Positions 34,560-43,469 are shown, numbered from the stretch's first letter. The stretch: 64,000 nt of DNA from HXMU1420-13 sp034669965 (GCA_034669965.1 JAXMOK010000005.1:1-64000), one strand, 5' to 3'. Made by a program: numbers and translations. Notes: generated by a model from the letters alone, not told the origin.

Positions 34560-35309
34560 TTGAAATTGAGCTCCCAAATTTTTAATGGAATAAGTCCCCT
34601 CTTGAGAGGGGATTTAGGGGTGTGTCTTATATTGGTACTGCTTGTTTTTTCACCGAAAATAATCGCGCAAAATTCCCAGATTATTTATTCCGGATTGCAG
34701 AACCCGACCTCGTTGTATGCAACGCAGGATCATGTGTTTTTGGTGGAATCAGGCAAGCATCGAGTGCTGAAGTTGGATTATGACGGCGATGTAGTAGCTA
34801 CTTTGGGCGGACTTGGAACGGGTGATTATCAATTCGATCGGCCTGTTGATGTGGATGCCACAAACGGATTACAAATCTACATTTCTGATTACAGAAATCT
34901 GCGCATTCAAATTTACGATCGGCGATTTCGATTTCTGAGTTCGATTAAAACGGAAGTGCCTTTTACAAATCGACAAATGAAACCCACACAGATTGTGGTC
35001 AACGATTTTGACGAATTGTTTGTGTTTGATGATGTTTCAAAATCCATCTTAAAATTCGACGAAAACGGTAATTTTGTGGATAGTTTTGAGCTTGAGGGTG
35101 TTATCCCGTCAAACATTGAAGCGGATGGCGATCGCTTAATTCTTACGGATCGAAAAAATGAGCAAACCATTGTCATGACTCAAAATGGGATTTTAGGAGA
35201 ACAATTTCCATTGGTGGATGAAGACACAGACATCATTCAGGAAGTTGAATTCGGGATATATGTCTTTAAATTATATGCCGATCGGGTTGAGAAAAGTAGA
35301 ATTCAATGA
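34560..35309 (+). CDS. Exported NHL/6-bladed propeller-like protein; REP-like repeat in its N-terminus
   Basis: This frame opens with TTG at 34560; GTG at 34620 is the alternative, directly at the hydrophobic core (LILVLLVFSPKIIAQ). The mature part has NHL-like blades: GLQNPTSLYATQDHVFLVES, KHRVLKLDYDGDVVATLGG, QFDRPVDVDATNGLQIYISD and YRNLRIQIYDRRFRFL. It could be a periplasmic scaffold. The LuxE-like gene overlaps its end by 4 bp, so the two are coupled. The frame reads through a palindromic repeat (SPLLRGDLGV) before the signal core. Confidence 0.78.
   Translation: MKLSSQIFNGISPLLRGDLGVCLILVLLVFSPKIIAQNSQIIYSGLQNPTSLYATQDHVFLVESGKHRVLKLDYDGDVVATLGGLGTGDYQFDRPVDVDATNGLQIYISDYRNLRIQIYDRRFRFLSSIKTEVPFTNRQMKPTQIVVNDFDELFVFDDVSKSILKFDENGNFVDSFELEGVIPSNIEADGDRLILTDRKNEQTIVMTQNGILGEQFPLVDEDTDIIQEVEFGIYVFKLYADRVEKSRIQ
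34594..34627. repeat. REP-like palindrome, copy 2, within a coding frame
   Basis: It is identical to copy 1 (33081-33114) except for one base. Here it is translated in frame as SPLLRGDLGVC, between the first codons and the hydrophobic signal core of the NHL-like protein. Confidence 0.85.
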
Positions 35310-36289
35310 TCGATCCTTTTGATCCATCACAAACATTCGAAGAAAAAACTCTTCAAATCTTCGAATACCAAAAAACGAACAATCCGGTTTACCGACGATT
35401 TTGCGAAGCTCTCGGCGTAAATGACGCTATGTCGGTAAGTGATATTCCGTTGTTGCCCATTCAGGCGTTTAAAGATGCGATGGTAGTAACGGAACATTCA
35501 ATACTCAATATTCAACAGGAAACGTTGAAGTTTGAAAGTTCGGGTACTTCAGGGATGCATCGAAGTAAGCACATTGTTGTTGATCCTGAAATTTATAGTC
35601 AATCCATCTTGAAAGGGATGAACCATTTTTACGATCTCGATAACTATGTGATACTCGCCTATACTCCAGGCTACGCTGAAAATCCGAATTCATCGTTAAT
35701 CTGGATGTTAAACACGCTGATCGAAAACGATAATTCAGGATTGAGTCGATTTTTAGCGCTTGGTAAAGTGATTGAATCAGACTTACTAGATGAGATCACA
35801 TCAAGCGGAAAAAAAGTGGTGTTGTTTGGTGCCGCTTTTGGGCTGTTGGATTTGATCGAGATGGGAAGCCCAGGTTTAACTGAAGATGCTGTTATACTGG
35901 AAACAGGAGGGATGAAAACCCATCGGCGGGAAATGACAAAAGAGGTTTTGCATGAAAAACTAGCTTCAGGCTTTAATCTGCCGAAAGAATCAATCCACTC
36001 GGAATATGGAATGACAGAGTTATTGAGTCAGGCTTACAGCCGGGGTTCGTTTTGGTTTGAGTGTGTGCCTTGGATGCAGGTTTCGATTCGAAATCCTCAA
36101 AACCCGATGGAAGAGATGTCAGCTGGAGAAGAGGGATTGATCGGAGTGATTGATTTAGCGAATATAAATTCGTGTTCGTTTATATTAACCGGCGATAAAG
36201 GCATACTACGAGAAGATGGGAAGTTCCAAGTGCTTGGGCGTTGGAACTCAATCAATCTCCGTGGCTGCAACTTTTTGATTGAAGACTAA
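35306..36289 (+). CDS. Acyl-protein synthetase, LuxE family
   Basis: The 327-residue protein belongs to the LuxE branch of the adenylate-forming enzymes. SSGTSG at 78-83 is the ATP loop and SEYGMTELLSQAY lies near 231-243. Cys321 in LRGCNFLIED sits seven residues from the C-terminus, matching the acyl-carrying cysteine of LuxE near its C-terminus. It would activate a fatty acid, form an acyl-thioester and pass it to the LuxC-like reductase encoded next. No luxA, luxB or luxD is in the window, so light production is not implied. The gene overlaps the NHL-like gene by 4 bp. Confidence 0.87.
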   Translation: MIDPFDPSQTFEEKTLQIFEYQKTNNPVYRRFCEALGVNDAMSVSDIPLLPIQAFKDAMVVTEHSILNIQQETLKFESSGTSGMHRSKHIVVDPEIYSQSILKGMNHFYDLDNYVILAYTPGYAENPNSSLIWMLNTLIENDNSGLSRFLALGKVIESDLLDEITSSGKKVVLFGAAFGLLDLIEMGSPGLTEDAVILETGGMKTHRREMTKEVLHEKLASGFNLPKESIHSEYGMTELLSQAYSRGSFWFECVPWMQVSIRNPQNPMEEMSAGEEGLIGVIDLANINSCSFILTGDKGILREDGKFQVLGRWNSINLRGCNFLIED

Positions 36290-36331
36290 TGATTTTCACA
36301 GTCTGAAATCAATTTCACATAGTCATCCAGA

Positions 36332-36347
36332 TCCGCCGGCTGGCGGA
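36332..36347. repeat. GC-rich palindromic dispersed repeat
   Basis: TCCGCC and GGCGGA pair around GGCT in the luxE-luxC gap, with GAGAGGAAC following. Its GC content is far above the surroundings. It looks like a dispersed palindromic repeat unit. Confidence 0.55.
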
Positions 36348-36373
36348 GAGGAACTGCACATATAAATTATTTT

Positions 36374-36404
36374 GAAGATTCTTCGCTATCGCTCAGAATG
36401 ACAA
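36374..36404. repeat. Dispersed repeat containing the start codon of the luxC-like gene
   Basis: The stretch CTTCGCTATCGCTCAGAATG with its flanks resembles a repeat unit widespread in Bacteroidetes-type genomes. The ATG at 36398 used by the luxC-like gene lies inside it. Only this copy is in the window, so family membership is from general knowledge. Confidence 0.45.
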
Positions 36405-37435
36405 TAAAATCCCACATACAACAAATTGATAAAGCCACTCGGGCATGGTTTCGGGCAGATAATATCCAATTGAAAAAGGCTATTGACCAAACGGTAGCTG
36501 AGGGATTGTTCACTTTCGAGGATATAAAATTTGCGATTCGTACACTCAAGGAAAAAGTGGATGCAGGTCAGATTTTGGGATGGACAGAACGGGCAGGATT
36601 GAGCGAAGAGTATCATCAAAAAGGAAGAAAAGTGCCTTGTCTGCATGCCGGGAATTTGCCACTGGTTGGTTTTCAGGATGCATTGGGCACCATCTTATCC
36701 GGCGCTGATTATTATGGAAAACTCTCGAATAAAGATCCGTATTTGTTAGCCGCTTTTTTGGATGCGATGAAGATGGTCGGCTTATCAAACGACATTAGCT
36801 ATTCGACAGATTTAAACTCATTTAAAGATTTAAAAGCAGACAAAGTATTGTTTGCCGGGTCGGAGCAATCGGTAGAGCCGGTAAAGCATAAACTATCAGA
36901 ATTGAACGCTATAACTGATGAAACTGTATTTGACATTCGAACTGCCAAATTTTCTTTAGCCTACATCACCAGCGAAGAACCGGATGTTATAACGGATTTA
37001 GTAGAGGCAATTTTTCGATATGGTGGACAAGGATGTCGATCGGTGGCCGTAGTGGTTAGTCCGATCAAATTCTCGAAGTTAAAATGCCATTTTCAGGATT
37101 ATATCGAAGCATTTTGGTTGAAAAATCCTCCGACTAAAAAGAACACCTCAGCGATTGAATATCAATTTGCCTACAACAAAGCCATTGAACGTGATCAAGC
37201 ATGGCTCGATCACTTTTTGATTCAGGAAAGCGAAGATTTCCCCGAGCTGGATTCAATCTTGCATTGGGCAGAAGGGGATGAGAATAAGGTGAAAGAGTTA
37301 ATTCAAAAATTCGGTGGCACTGTTCAAACGGTCTACACAGCCGGAGAAAAAATACCGGGATTAAAAACCGAATTTTTGAGCCAGGCCCAAACTCCCAACC
37401 TATGGTGGGAGCCGGATGGCAAGCCGGTTATTTGA
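36398..37435 (+). CDS. Acyl-CoA/acyl-protein reductase, LuxC family
   Basis: The 345-residue protein is a LuxC-type aldehyde-dehydrogenase-fold reductase: HAGNLPLVGFQDALGTILSG at 83-102, KLSNKDPYLLAAFLDAM at 108-124, and the catalytic Cys213 in YGGQGCRSVAVVV. It reduces an activated fatty acyl group to an aldehyde with NADPH. It is somewhat shorter than marine LuxC (about 480), mainly at the N-terminus. It follows the LuxE-like gene after 108 bp filled with two repeat elements. The product aldehyde may feed lipid or alkane-type synthesis rather than luciferase. Confidence 0.88.
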   Translation: MTIKSHIQQIDKATRAWFRADNIQLKKAIDQTVAEGLFTFEDIKFAIRTLKEKVDAGQILGWTERAGLSEEYHQKGRKVPCLHAGNLPLVGFQDALGTILSGADYYGKLSNKDPYLLAAFLDAMKMVGLSNDISYSTDLNSFKDLKADKVLFAGSEQSVEPVKHKLSELNAITDETVFDIRTAKFSLAYITSEEPDVITDLVEAIFRYGGQGCRSVAVVVSPIKFSKLKCHFQDYIEAFWLKNPPTKKNTSAIEYQFAYNKAIERDQAWLDHFLIQESEDFPELDSILHWAEGDENKVKELIQKFGGTVQTVYTAGEKIPGLKTEFLSQAQTPNLWWEPDGKPVI

Positions 37436-37442
37436 TAGATTT

Positions 37443-37466
37443 ATGGCACAAAGGGACAAAGTATAT
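37443..37466. repeat. Dispersed AC-rich repeat, second copy
   Basis: TATGGCACAAAGGGACAAAG just after the luxC-like stop matches the repeat after purD at 34473-34505. Nothing else is evident in the gap to 37574. Confidence 0.5.
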
Positions 37467-37574
37467 CCTACAGTGAGCCCGGAATCTAGATTTAAAACAA
37501 TAAATTTGTGTTCAATTCTAACTGAAAAAACGAGGTGTTTTACGTATTTTAGATCGATCAATAAAGTGTAAAAT

Positions 37575-37781
37575 ATGGAAACAGTAAAAGTATCACCGAA
37601 ATTTCAGGTATCGATTCCAGCGAAAATCAGAAAGTCGTTGAATATCAAAGCAGGACAAAAAGTTCTTATGATTCCGATTGACGGCAGAATTGAAATGGTG
37701 CCAATTAAAGATGCCAAGTCTTTACGTGGAATCGCGAAAGGAATAGATCTGAACATTGAAAAAGAAGAAGATCGATTTTGA
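37575..37781 (+). CDS. AbrB/MazE-family antitoxin (VapB-like)
   Basis: The 68-residue protein has the swapped-hairpin fold sequence: VKVSPKFQVSIPAKIRKSLN, then IKAGQKVLMIPIDGRIEMVPI. A C-terminal tail (GIDLNIEKEEDRF) would bind the toxin. It overlaps the PIN toxin gene by 4 bp. The protein probably represses its own operon. Confidence 0.92.
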   Translation: METVKVSPKFQVSIPAKIRKSLNIKAGQKVLMIPIDGRIEMVPIKDAKSLRGIAKGIDLNIEKEEDRF

Positions 37782-38149
37782 ATGTTTTAGATTCATCATT
37801 TTGGCTCGAGTATTTCATGGATGGGCCAAATGCAGATATTATTGAACCAATCATATTAAAACCAGATACTATCATTGTTCCATCGATTTGTTTTTATGAA
37901 GTGTATAAAGTAACACTTCGCAAGTTAGGCAAAACAAAAGCACTAGATTGTATTGGACTCTTAGCTCTTTCGAAAGAAATATTCATTGATCAGGAAATCG
38001 CTCTAACAGCAGCACAAATTAATGCAGAGCGAAAACTCCCAATGGCTGACTCGTTGATTTATGCAACAGCTCTTAAATATGAAGCTTCTCTCTGGACCCA
38101 AGATTCAGATTTTGAAGGATTACCAGGGGTGAACTATTTCAAGAAGTAA
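37778..38149 (+). CDS. PIN-domain ribonuclease toxin (VapC-like)
   Basis: The 123-residue protein starts with TTG at 37778, overlapping the antitoxin stop (TTGA); the nearby ATG is out of frame. PIN features are VLDSSFWLEYF at the N-terminus (first Asp), YEVYKVTLRKLGK (Glu), and LPMADSLIYATAL followed by LWTQDSDFEGLPGV (third and fourth acidic residues). It should be an RNase held by the AbrB-type antitoxin. Confidence 0.93.
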   Translation: MNVLDSSFWLEYFMDGPNADIIEPIILKPDTIIVPSICFYEVYKVTLRKLGKTKALDCIGLLALSKEIFIDQEIALTAAQINAERKLPMADSLIYATALKYEASLWTQDSDFEGLPGVNYFKK

Positions 38150-38255
38150 GAAAGAACCAAGCACAGCGCAAACGCCAGATATTTGAAGGGAACCGGATGA
38201 GGTTTCAGTATTTTATTACAACCTCTTAATGGGAATTAAATGAAGATTAAAAATT

Positions 38256-40472
38256 CTATTCAATTTTGGTCCATTTCTTTTTCATATCAATTATTAGTTC
38301 ACTATCGTTTGTAATTAACTTATATCTATTAAAAGATTGATGTTCAAGAAAATTGATAGCATTTAATAGATTCTCATCCAAAGACGGGATATGAATATCA
38401 AGATGTAAATCATCAATAATTGCTTTGGGGCCAGTAAAACTTTTATGGTATATGAATATTTCAGGGACTTTAAGGTAATTTGTACTCTCAATAATTGGGA
38501 GAAATTCATCATCGAATTGATAAGTGTTTAGTATAGTATTTGTATCTAAATCAATAACTATATAATCATATTTACTTCTTAGAATTATAATATTGTCAGA
38601 AAACTGATACTTAATTTCAGTACAAGGTTCGTTAAAAATGATATTTTCGGACAAAGTCAGAATATTAACTAAAAAGACTCCGTCGTTTTCATTGCAATTT
38701 AAATAGGTATTAGAATGATCAATCGTGACTATATGGCCACTTTTTATAGATATCTCTCCTTTAGGAATGACATAAGATTCGTGGAAAGGACTAACTTCGA
38801 AAATCTTCTTTTCCCAATGGTTGAAAAGAATGAAAGATGAATCGTTATCGAGTGTTTGAATTTTATAAGAACCATAACCTATATTTTGTTCAATAATATA
38901 CTCTTCATTTTCTAAGTCAAATACTAATAAATAACTACAGCAAACATCCACATCATCTAAATCAATAATAAGTGCAATTGTGTTTGTTGATTCTGCTAAA
39001 GTATAATCTATGATTGATGGCCCTTTCCCCCATTCATCTAGGGGCAGTTCAATCTCGATCACATTACCAGATATTAAATCTTGAATTTGAAGAGTTTTAT
39101 CTCTTGATGATGCTGTCTCTTTATAATCAACTTGTCTTACAATATAACTTAAGTTCTTGCTATACTTTGGCTTAGAACCTTTATAAGCTAGTTCGTCTTG
39201 TGATTCAATGAATAATTGGTTTACATAACCGACAGTTAATGACTGTGAATATTGAGATCTATAAGATCTGATTTTGAAATCGTAAAAAGAGTTTATATCC
39301 AAATTAGCAATCGTTGCCTTTCGGTTATCAGATGAAACTGTATCAATTGGTAAAAAGTCACTTTGATTCTCTTCTAAACTCTCAATTATAAATCCAGAAA
39401 AATCGTTATTTGAAGAAGTGGACCAACTTAATTCAATTTCGTTATCTGAAATTGGTTCAATTCCTTCTAAAGTAATGGACGGTAATTTTGGAGCGAATGG
39501 CCCAATTATTTTTGGCTTACCAATATTCTTTCCAATGAAGGGAGTAATTTCAAAACTAAATGGGAAAGAGTAATTCTGAATAAATTCAATAGGAATATCA
39601 CTTACAGATGTTCTTAAAGATGATTTTAAAACATCTGAGTAAATTAAAACACTGTCTTTTGCAACAATTGAAGTTTCCAACTGCAACAATCCATGTAATT
39701 CGTCCACAAAATTAAATTCAGCTTTTGTAAGTGAATTGATATGTTCCGAATAGCTGAAACTTTTCAATAGAACTTTAGTCGTGTCATCATAGACAAATTG
39801 ATCCATTCGAATGTTCAAATCAAATAATTCGAAACTAAGGTCAGTATCAAAACTCGAATTATTAAATTTACCTCTGAAAATTGTCTGAAGATATTCCCAT
39901 TCTCTATTATCTGTTGATGATCGATTGATATAAATGTCAATCCCATCATAGTAGTCGACAAAACCAAAATTTGAATTTCTTGGATCGCTGTCATAAAAAA
40001 TTACAAGCGTTCCTTGTAAATAATTCCAAAACATATCTTTAAAAGGGTGGAATTGAATTTCCTTTGTAATTTCATCCTCTGTATAAACAATAGATGAATC
40101 AGATAATTGGCGAAATGGTTTTAAGGAATAGCTTGTACCAACTGTAAACTTTTTAGTGCTATCTAGATATTTATTCGTAGTAGCATCTAAAGTATCAATA
40201 AAGATTCGCTCTGAATTTTCATTGTACTTTTTATATAGTAATGCACCATCATATAAGTTTGGGATATTCCATGATAGTTCCACATTTCGATTATCATGGA
40301 TATCGACAAAAATGTTTGGATATTTGGGCAAATCAGGAACAAACTCTTCTGATAATGGATCATTCTCATTATCCCTCTCAAACTTTGGTTCCGTACCACA
40401 TCCAGCTAATATGAATAGGATCAAACCTAACAGGAGAGCCCCTTTAAAAATTGAATCTAACCGTTGCATCAC
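38256..40472 (-). CDS. Large lipoprotein with FnIII-like domains (cluster lipoprotein L1)
   Basis: The 738-residue protein has a lipoprotein signal ending LAGC (Cys25) and the conserved linker FERDNENDPLSEEF. FnIII-like repeats follow: IFVDIHDNRNVELSWNIPNL near 54, and PSITLEGIEPISDNEIELSW near 327 followed by FYDFKIRSYRS. The last 300 residues are beta-rich and may form a propeller-like domain. It is the last gene of the minus-strand cluster and overlaps the PEGA gene A by 29 bp. L5 at 47679 shares the RDN-x-ND linker, so A-L1 and E-L5 look like duplicated pairs. It is a putative surface or outer-membrane-anchored protein of unknown role. Confidence 0.8.
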   Translation of the reverse strand: MMQRLDSIFKGALLLGLILFILAGCGTEPKFERDNENDPLSEEFVPDLPKYPNIFVDIHDNRNVELSWNIPNLYDGALLYKKYNENSERIFIDTLDATTNKYLDSTKKFTVGTSYSLKPFRQLSDSSIVYTEDEITKEIQFHPFKDMFWNYLQGTLVIFYDSDPRNSNFGFVDYYDGIDIYINRSSTDNREWEYLQTIFRGKFNNSSFDTDLSFELFDLNIRMDQFVYDDTTKVLLKSFSYSEHINSLTKAEFNFVDELHGLLQLETSIVAKDSVLIYSDVLKSSLRTSVSDIPIEFIQNYSFPFSFEITPFIGKNIGKPKIIGPFAPKLPSITLEGIEPISDNEIELSWSTSSNNDFSGFIIESLEENQSDFLPIDTVSSDNRKATIANLDINSFYDFKIRSYRSQYSQSLTVGYVNQLFIESQDELAYKGSKPKYSKNLSYIVRQVDYKETASSRDKTLQIQDLISGNVIEIELPLDEWGKGPSIIDYTLAESTNTIALIIDLDDVDVCCSYLLVFDLENEEYIIEQNIGYGSYKIQTLDNDSSFILFNHWEKKIFEVSPFHESYVIPKGEISIKSGHIVTIDHSNTYLNCNENDGVFLVNILTLSENIIFNEPCTEIKYQFSDNIIILRSKYDYIVIDLDTNTILNTYQFDDEFLPIIESTNYLKVPEIFIYHKSFTGPKAIIDDLHLDIHIPSLDENLLNAINFLEHQSFNRYKLITNDSELIIDMKKKWTKIE

Positions 40473-41415
40473 CCTCTACTTCAAATTCGATGTTAAAATT
40501 GTTAGTTCGGTAACCACCTTTGGGTTTTGACCAAAATGCATCAAAAATGTTTAATGCGTATAACCCAATGCTTGTACCTAATAATAGATTCTTCCTGGAA
40601 TCTAAATCTTTGATTTTGCTTTGTAATGCTTCTAATTGGTTACCTAGCTCCAGTGCAGTTTGTTCATTACCAGTTGCATTGTATTGTTCCACTAGTACCT
40701 TGAAACGATCTTTTTCCAATGAATATTCATCCGTTGCATCCAAATAAAGATTGATAGCTAGTATATTACTGACTAAAAATGCGGCACCCTTTAAATACTG
40801 CTTTTTATAACCTTGGCTCAAACCGGGAATAGTAGATAATATTTGTGCAGTCGTTTTTTGTGGTTTTCGATAATGTTCAAATACTGAAAAAAGTGTTGAA
40901 TTACTTACCTCAATTTCTTTACTCCCAAAATTCGGATTTACAAAGCGAATGGTATTCCACGTTGGTTGTAAATCAACGATTGCAGCTCCTGTACCTAAAA
41001 ACTTATCGTTTTGGTAAATCTTAGTATTCGAATCTGACACAATTAACGCGTCTTTATTCAAAAGAGGTTTGATTGTCGGGTTTTCATGAAGCTTATCGGC
41101 TGGAACTTTATTCGAGGTCGAAAATTGACTATAGAATGTTACCGTTTTTCCATTGGCTATAAATAAGTCTCTGGCTGGAAAGTAATCGAATGGGGTTGCT
41201 AATTGTACTAAGTGATTGCCCGGGTTCACCTCAATTACAGCTTGGTTAGCTATCATTTTTGCATTAGCAAAATCTAAATCAAGAACCAGTAAGGCTGAGT
41301 CTACATTGAAACTGAATTTTATAAACGCCTGTTTATTTGCGGTTGGTTGAGCAAAACAGACCACTGAAAAAGTAGCGCAGAAAATCAGTGCTAATAATGG
41401 ATGTCTAAAATTCAT
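40444..41415 (-). CDS. PEGA-like/DUF5683-like exported membrane protein (cluster gene A)
   Basis: The 323-residue protein has a signal peptide (LLALIFCATFSVVCFAQ), two PEGA-like beta repeats (about 30-180), then a membrane-associated part: ILSTIPGLSQGYKKQYLKGA, a hydrophobic helix, a predicted coiled coil (YNATGNEQTALELGNQLEAL), a second helix and the KPKGGYR motif. It ends in a strand with terminal Phe. The same plan occurs in four other cluster proteins. It overlaps L1 downstream and B upstream (11 bp). It is closest to E by the SFNVDSALLVLD/DLNVDEVLLIH start. Function unknown. Confidence 0.8.
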   Translation of the reverse strand: MNFRHPLLALIFCATFSVVCFAQPTANKQAFIKFSFNVDSALLVLDLDFANAKMIANQAVIEVNPGNHLVQLATPFDYFPARDLFIANGKTVTFYSQFSTSNKVPADKLHENPTIKPLLNKDALIVSDSNTKIYQNDKFLGTGAAIVDLQPTWNTIRFVNPNFGSKEIEVSNSTLFSVFEHYRKPQKTTAQILSTIPGLSQGYKKQYLKGAAFLVSNILAINLYLDATDEYSLEKDRFKVLVEQYNATGNEQTALELGNQLEALQSKIKDLDSRKNLLLGTSIGLYALNIFDAFWSKPKGGYRTNNFNIEFEVEGDATVRFNF

Positions 41416-42403
41416 GGGTCAGTACCAAGGTTGGGTAAAGAGTGCCGTCAAAACCGGATGAAACTAGACTTGTAGAAACCTTGGTGCGATAATATCGTGT
41501 GGTTCCAATATTCATACTATCCCAAACGGTATACCCATAAATGAGCGCAATACCGGCGCCATATAAGAGTGACCTTCTTCGAGCATCCAGCATAATGTCA
41601 CGTTGCGCATCGGCGTTTTCGCGATACTCGATGGCTTGCAGGGTATTTTCTGTTTCGTTATATCTCGATTCCCAGTTTTCGAAACTCGATTTTGCATTAC
41701 CGAAAGTTTCAATTTCATTGATGAGTGGCGAGGTTAAAATCGCCAAGGCTGAAATGGTTAATACACTTTTAAATTTCTTTCGATGATGCCAATATCCTGC
41801 ACCGGGAATAAAATAAAACCCCTTACTTTTAGGATGGATTTCGGCCATTTCATAACTGAACTCAGTGTATGTACCCGGACTTATCATTACATCCTTACTG
41901 TGCCATTTTTTGCCTTTACCAATTTCAATTTCGTACATGCCCGGTGCTAATAATGTATCGGTGTAATTTGTTGGAATTAATTCGCCATTAATTCTAAACA
42001 TATTATCCGGGGTACCTCTTAATTGAAGATTATTCTGATACAAGATTGCATTATAAGAGCTTCTATATTGATTTCGATTGCGGAAACTAAAGTTAATTCC
42101 GGTCTGCACGGTGTCGCCAGGCAGAATTGTTACACGAGTACGCCAATCGTTAATGGTGTTCCATACTAATCGAATAGAATAGCTACCGTTTGGTAATAGT
42201 ATTGCTTCATTATTTTTAAGCTTATATGGTTTGTAAAAATCCTCATCCACTACCACATAAAACTCATCGAGGTTGGTGTTGATTTGAACCCAGCCTGAAT
42301 CAGCAACAGAATCGCCTGATTGAGCATTTGCAACGTCACCTGATAGAATACAGATCAAAAGGAGAGCGTGAAGATGAAGAAGCGTTTTCTTGAAATTAGT
42401 CAT
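41405..42403 (-). CDS. PEGA-like/DUF5683-like exported membrane protein (cluster gene B)
   Basis: The 332-residue protein has a signal peptide (LLHLHALLLICILSGDVANA) and a beta-repeat region opening GWVQINTNLDEFYVVVDEDF. Next come the RNRNQYRSSYNAIL stretch shared with D, a second PEGA-like repeat (APGMYEIEIGKGKKW) and FYFIPGAGYWHHRKKFKSVL. The C-terminal third has two hydrophobic helices separated by a charged helical segment. Here the PKxGY motif is altered to GTTRYYRTK. The protein ends THEF. It overlaps L2 by 8 bp and A by 11 bp, so the genes are translationally coupled. Confidence 0.78.
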   Translation of the reverse strand: MTNFKKTLLHLHALLLICILSGDVANAQSGDSVADSGWVQINTNLDEFYVVVDEDFYKPYKLKNNEAILLPNGSYSIRLVWNTINDWRTRVTILPGDTVQTGINFSFRNRNQYRSSYNAILYQNNLQLRGTPDNMFRINGELIPTNYTDTLLAPGMYEIEIGKGKKWHSKDVMISPGTYTEFSYEMAEIHPKSKGFYFIPGAGYWHHRKKFKSVLTISALAILTSPLINEIETFGNAKSSFENWESRYNETENTLQAIEYRENADAQRDIMLDARRRSLLYGAGIALIYGYTVWDSMNIGTTRYYRTKVSTSLVSSGFDGTLYPTLVLTHEF

Positions 42404-43469
42404 TAATTAGTTCCCAGTCGTTGCCGTTAAATGTGACGGTAATAGTTTCTGTAAACACAATAGATTCGCCGAAACGGATAAACCCTATTTTATAAGAATA
42501 ATCTTTGTCAACATGTTGATATCGATGAGTAATACTATTCATCGAAGAATCCAGCCAACCCACTTGAGTAAAGTCATTTTGAGATGATTTTTGTAGATAG
42601 AGAATGGCATAATCGAAGCAAGGGATCAACTCAAAGCTAAGAATATGATCCCAAGTTAGTCCTATTTTTTGCGAAGAGAATTCGAAAGTGGATGGGGCTG
42701 AGTGTGGGTTGGGATCATCCTTACATGCGCTTAAAATATTCGATTCTGTATCCCAGCTTTCCGAAAATTCTCCTGTCGCCCCTATAATCTGAAATCGGAA
42801 TATTCCATCAATATCATAACCGGATGTATGAATAAAATTAGTAATATAGCCGGAGCCATAATCTAATTTCACCGATCCGTAATCTTTATAATTAACAGAA
42901 TCAGGAGCATAAGACAGTTTAAGTGAGGCTTCGCTTAAGAAATTATGGTCCCAATAAATCCAAAATGCACCTTCTCGGTTTATAAATCGGATATTAGAAA
43001 CCTCTTGTATATAACTGATGCGAGTGGTATCAGAATAAATGCGATAGAATGTGTTATTGTTCAATGTTTGTGAAACAACATGTGCATTTTCTGATCGTAG
43101 CTGATTTATGTCAACTTCTTGCGGTAGATCTAAAAATGATGCTATACCAAGTTGTAGGTCAGCGTTAACATTGGTTTGGATATTTGAAAAATATCCGTTC
43201 GCTTGTGTTATAGCTATAGGATGATCTGAGTAATCGAATCCGTCTGTTAAATCGAAGATGGCATACCCATCTATATTTTTTGGATGTTGATCTTCCAAGA
43301 CCAGCTTATTCTCTAAATAATCAATGGAAGTTACCCTAGGTTTTTTAAGCTGAAAATCTGGAGATATTAAATCAATAGTATTACCGGTGGGTGTTTCGGG
43401 CACACATTGAACCGTTAAGTACAAAATCAGAATCAATGAAAAACACGGTGTAAAACTTCTATTCATCAT
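42396..43469 (-). CDS. FnIII-like lipoprotein (cluster lipoprotein L2)
   Basis: The 357-residue protein has a lipoprotein signal ending TVQC (Cys22) and the mature start CVPETPTGNTIDLISPDF, nearly the same as L3. The body is beta-rich and probably consists of three fibronectin-III-like domains (for example FEFSSQKIGLTWDHILSFEL near 265-284). It contains no enzyme motif. It is followed by PEGA gene B with an 8-bp overlap and preceded by L3 after 16 bp. Likely an outer-membrane lipoprotein partner of the PEGA proteins (inference). Confidence 0.78.
   Translation of the reverse strand: MMNRSFTPCFSLILILYLTVQCVPETPTGNTIDLISPDFQLKKPRVTSIDYLENKLVLEDQHPKNIDGYAIFDLTDGFDYSDHPIAITQANGYFSNIQTNVNADLQLGIASFLDLPQEVDINQLRSENAHVVSQTLNNNTFYRIYSDTTRISYIQEVSNIRFINREGAFWIYWDHNFLSEASLKLSYAPDSVNYKDYGSVKLDYGSGYITNFIHTSGYDIDGIFRFQIIGATGEFSESWDTESNILSACKDDPNPHSAPSTFEFSSQKIGLTWDHILSFELIPCFDYAILYLQKSSQNDFTQVGWLDSSMNSITHRYQHVDKDYSYKIGFIRFGESIVFTETITVTFNGNDWELIND

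Noticed and set aside
35306..37435. Bioluminescence operon
   Set aside because: Only LuxE- and LuxC-type genes are present; luciferase and acyl-transferase genes are not in the window.
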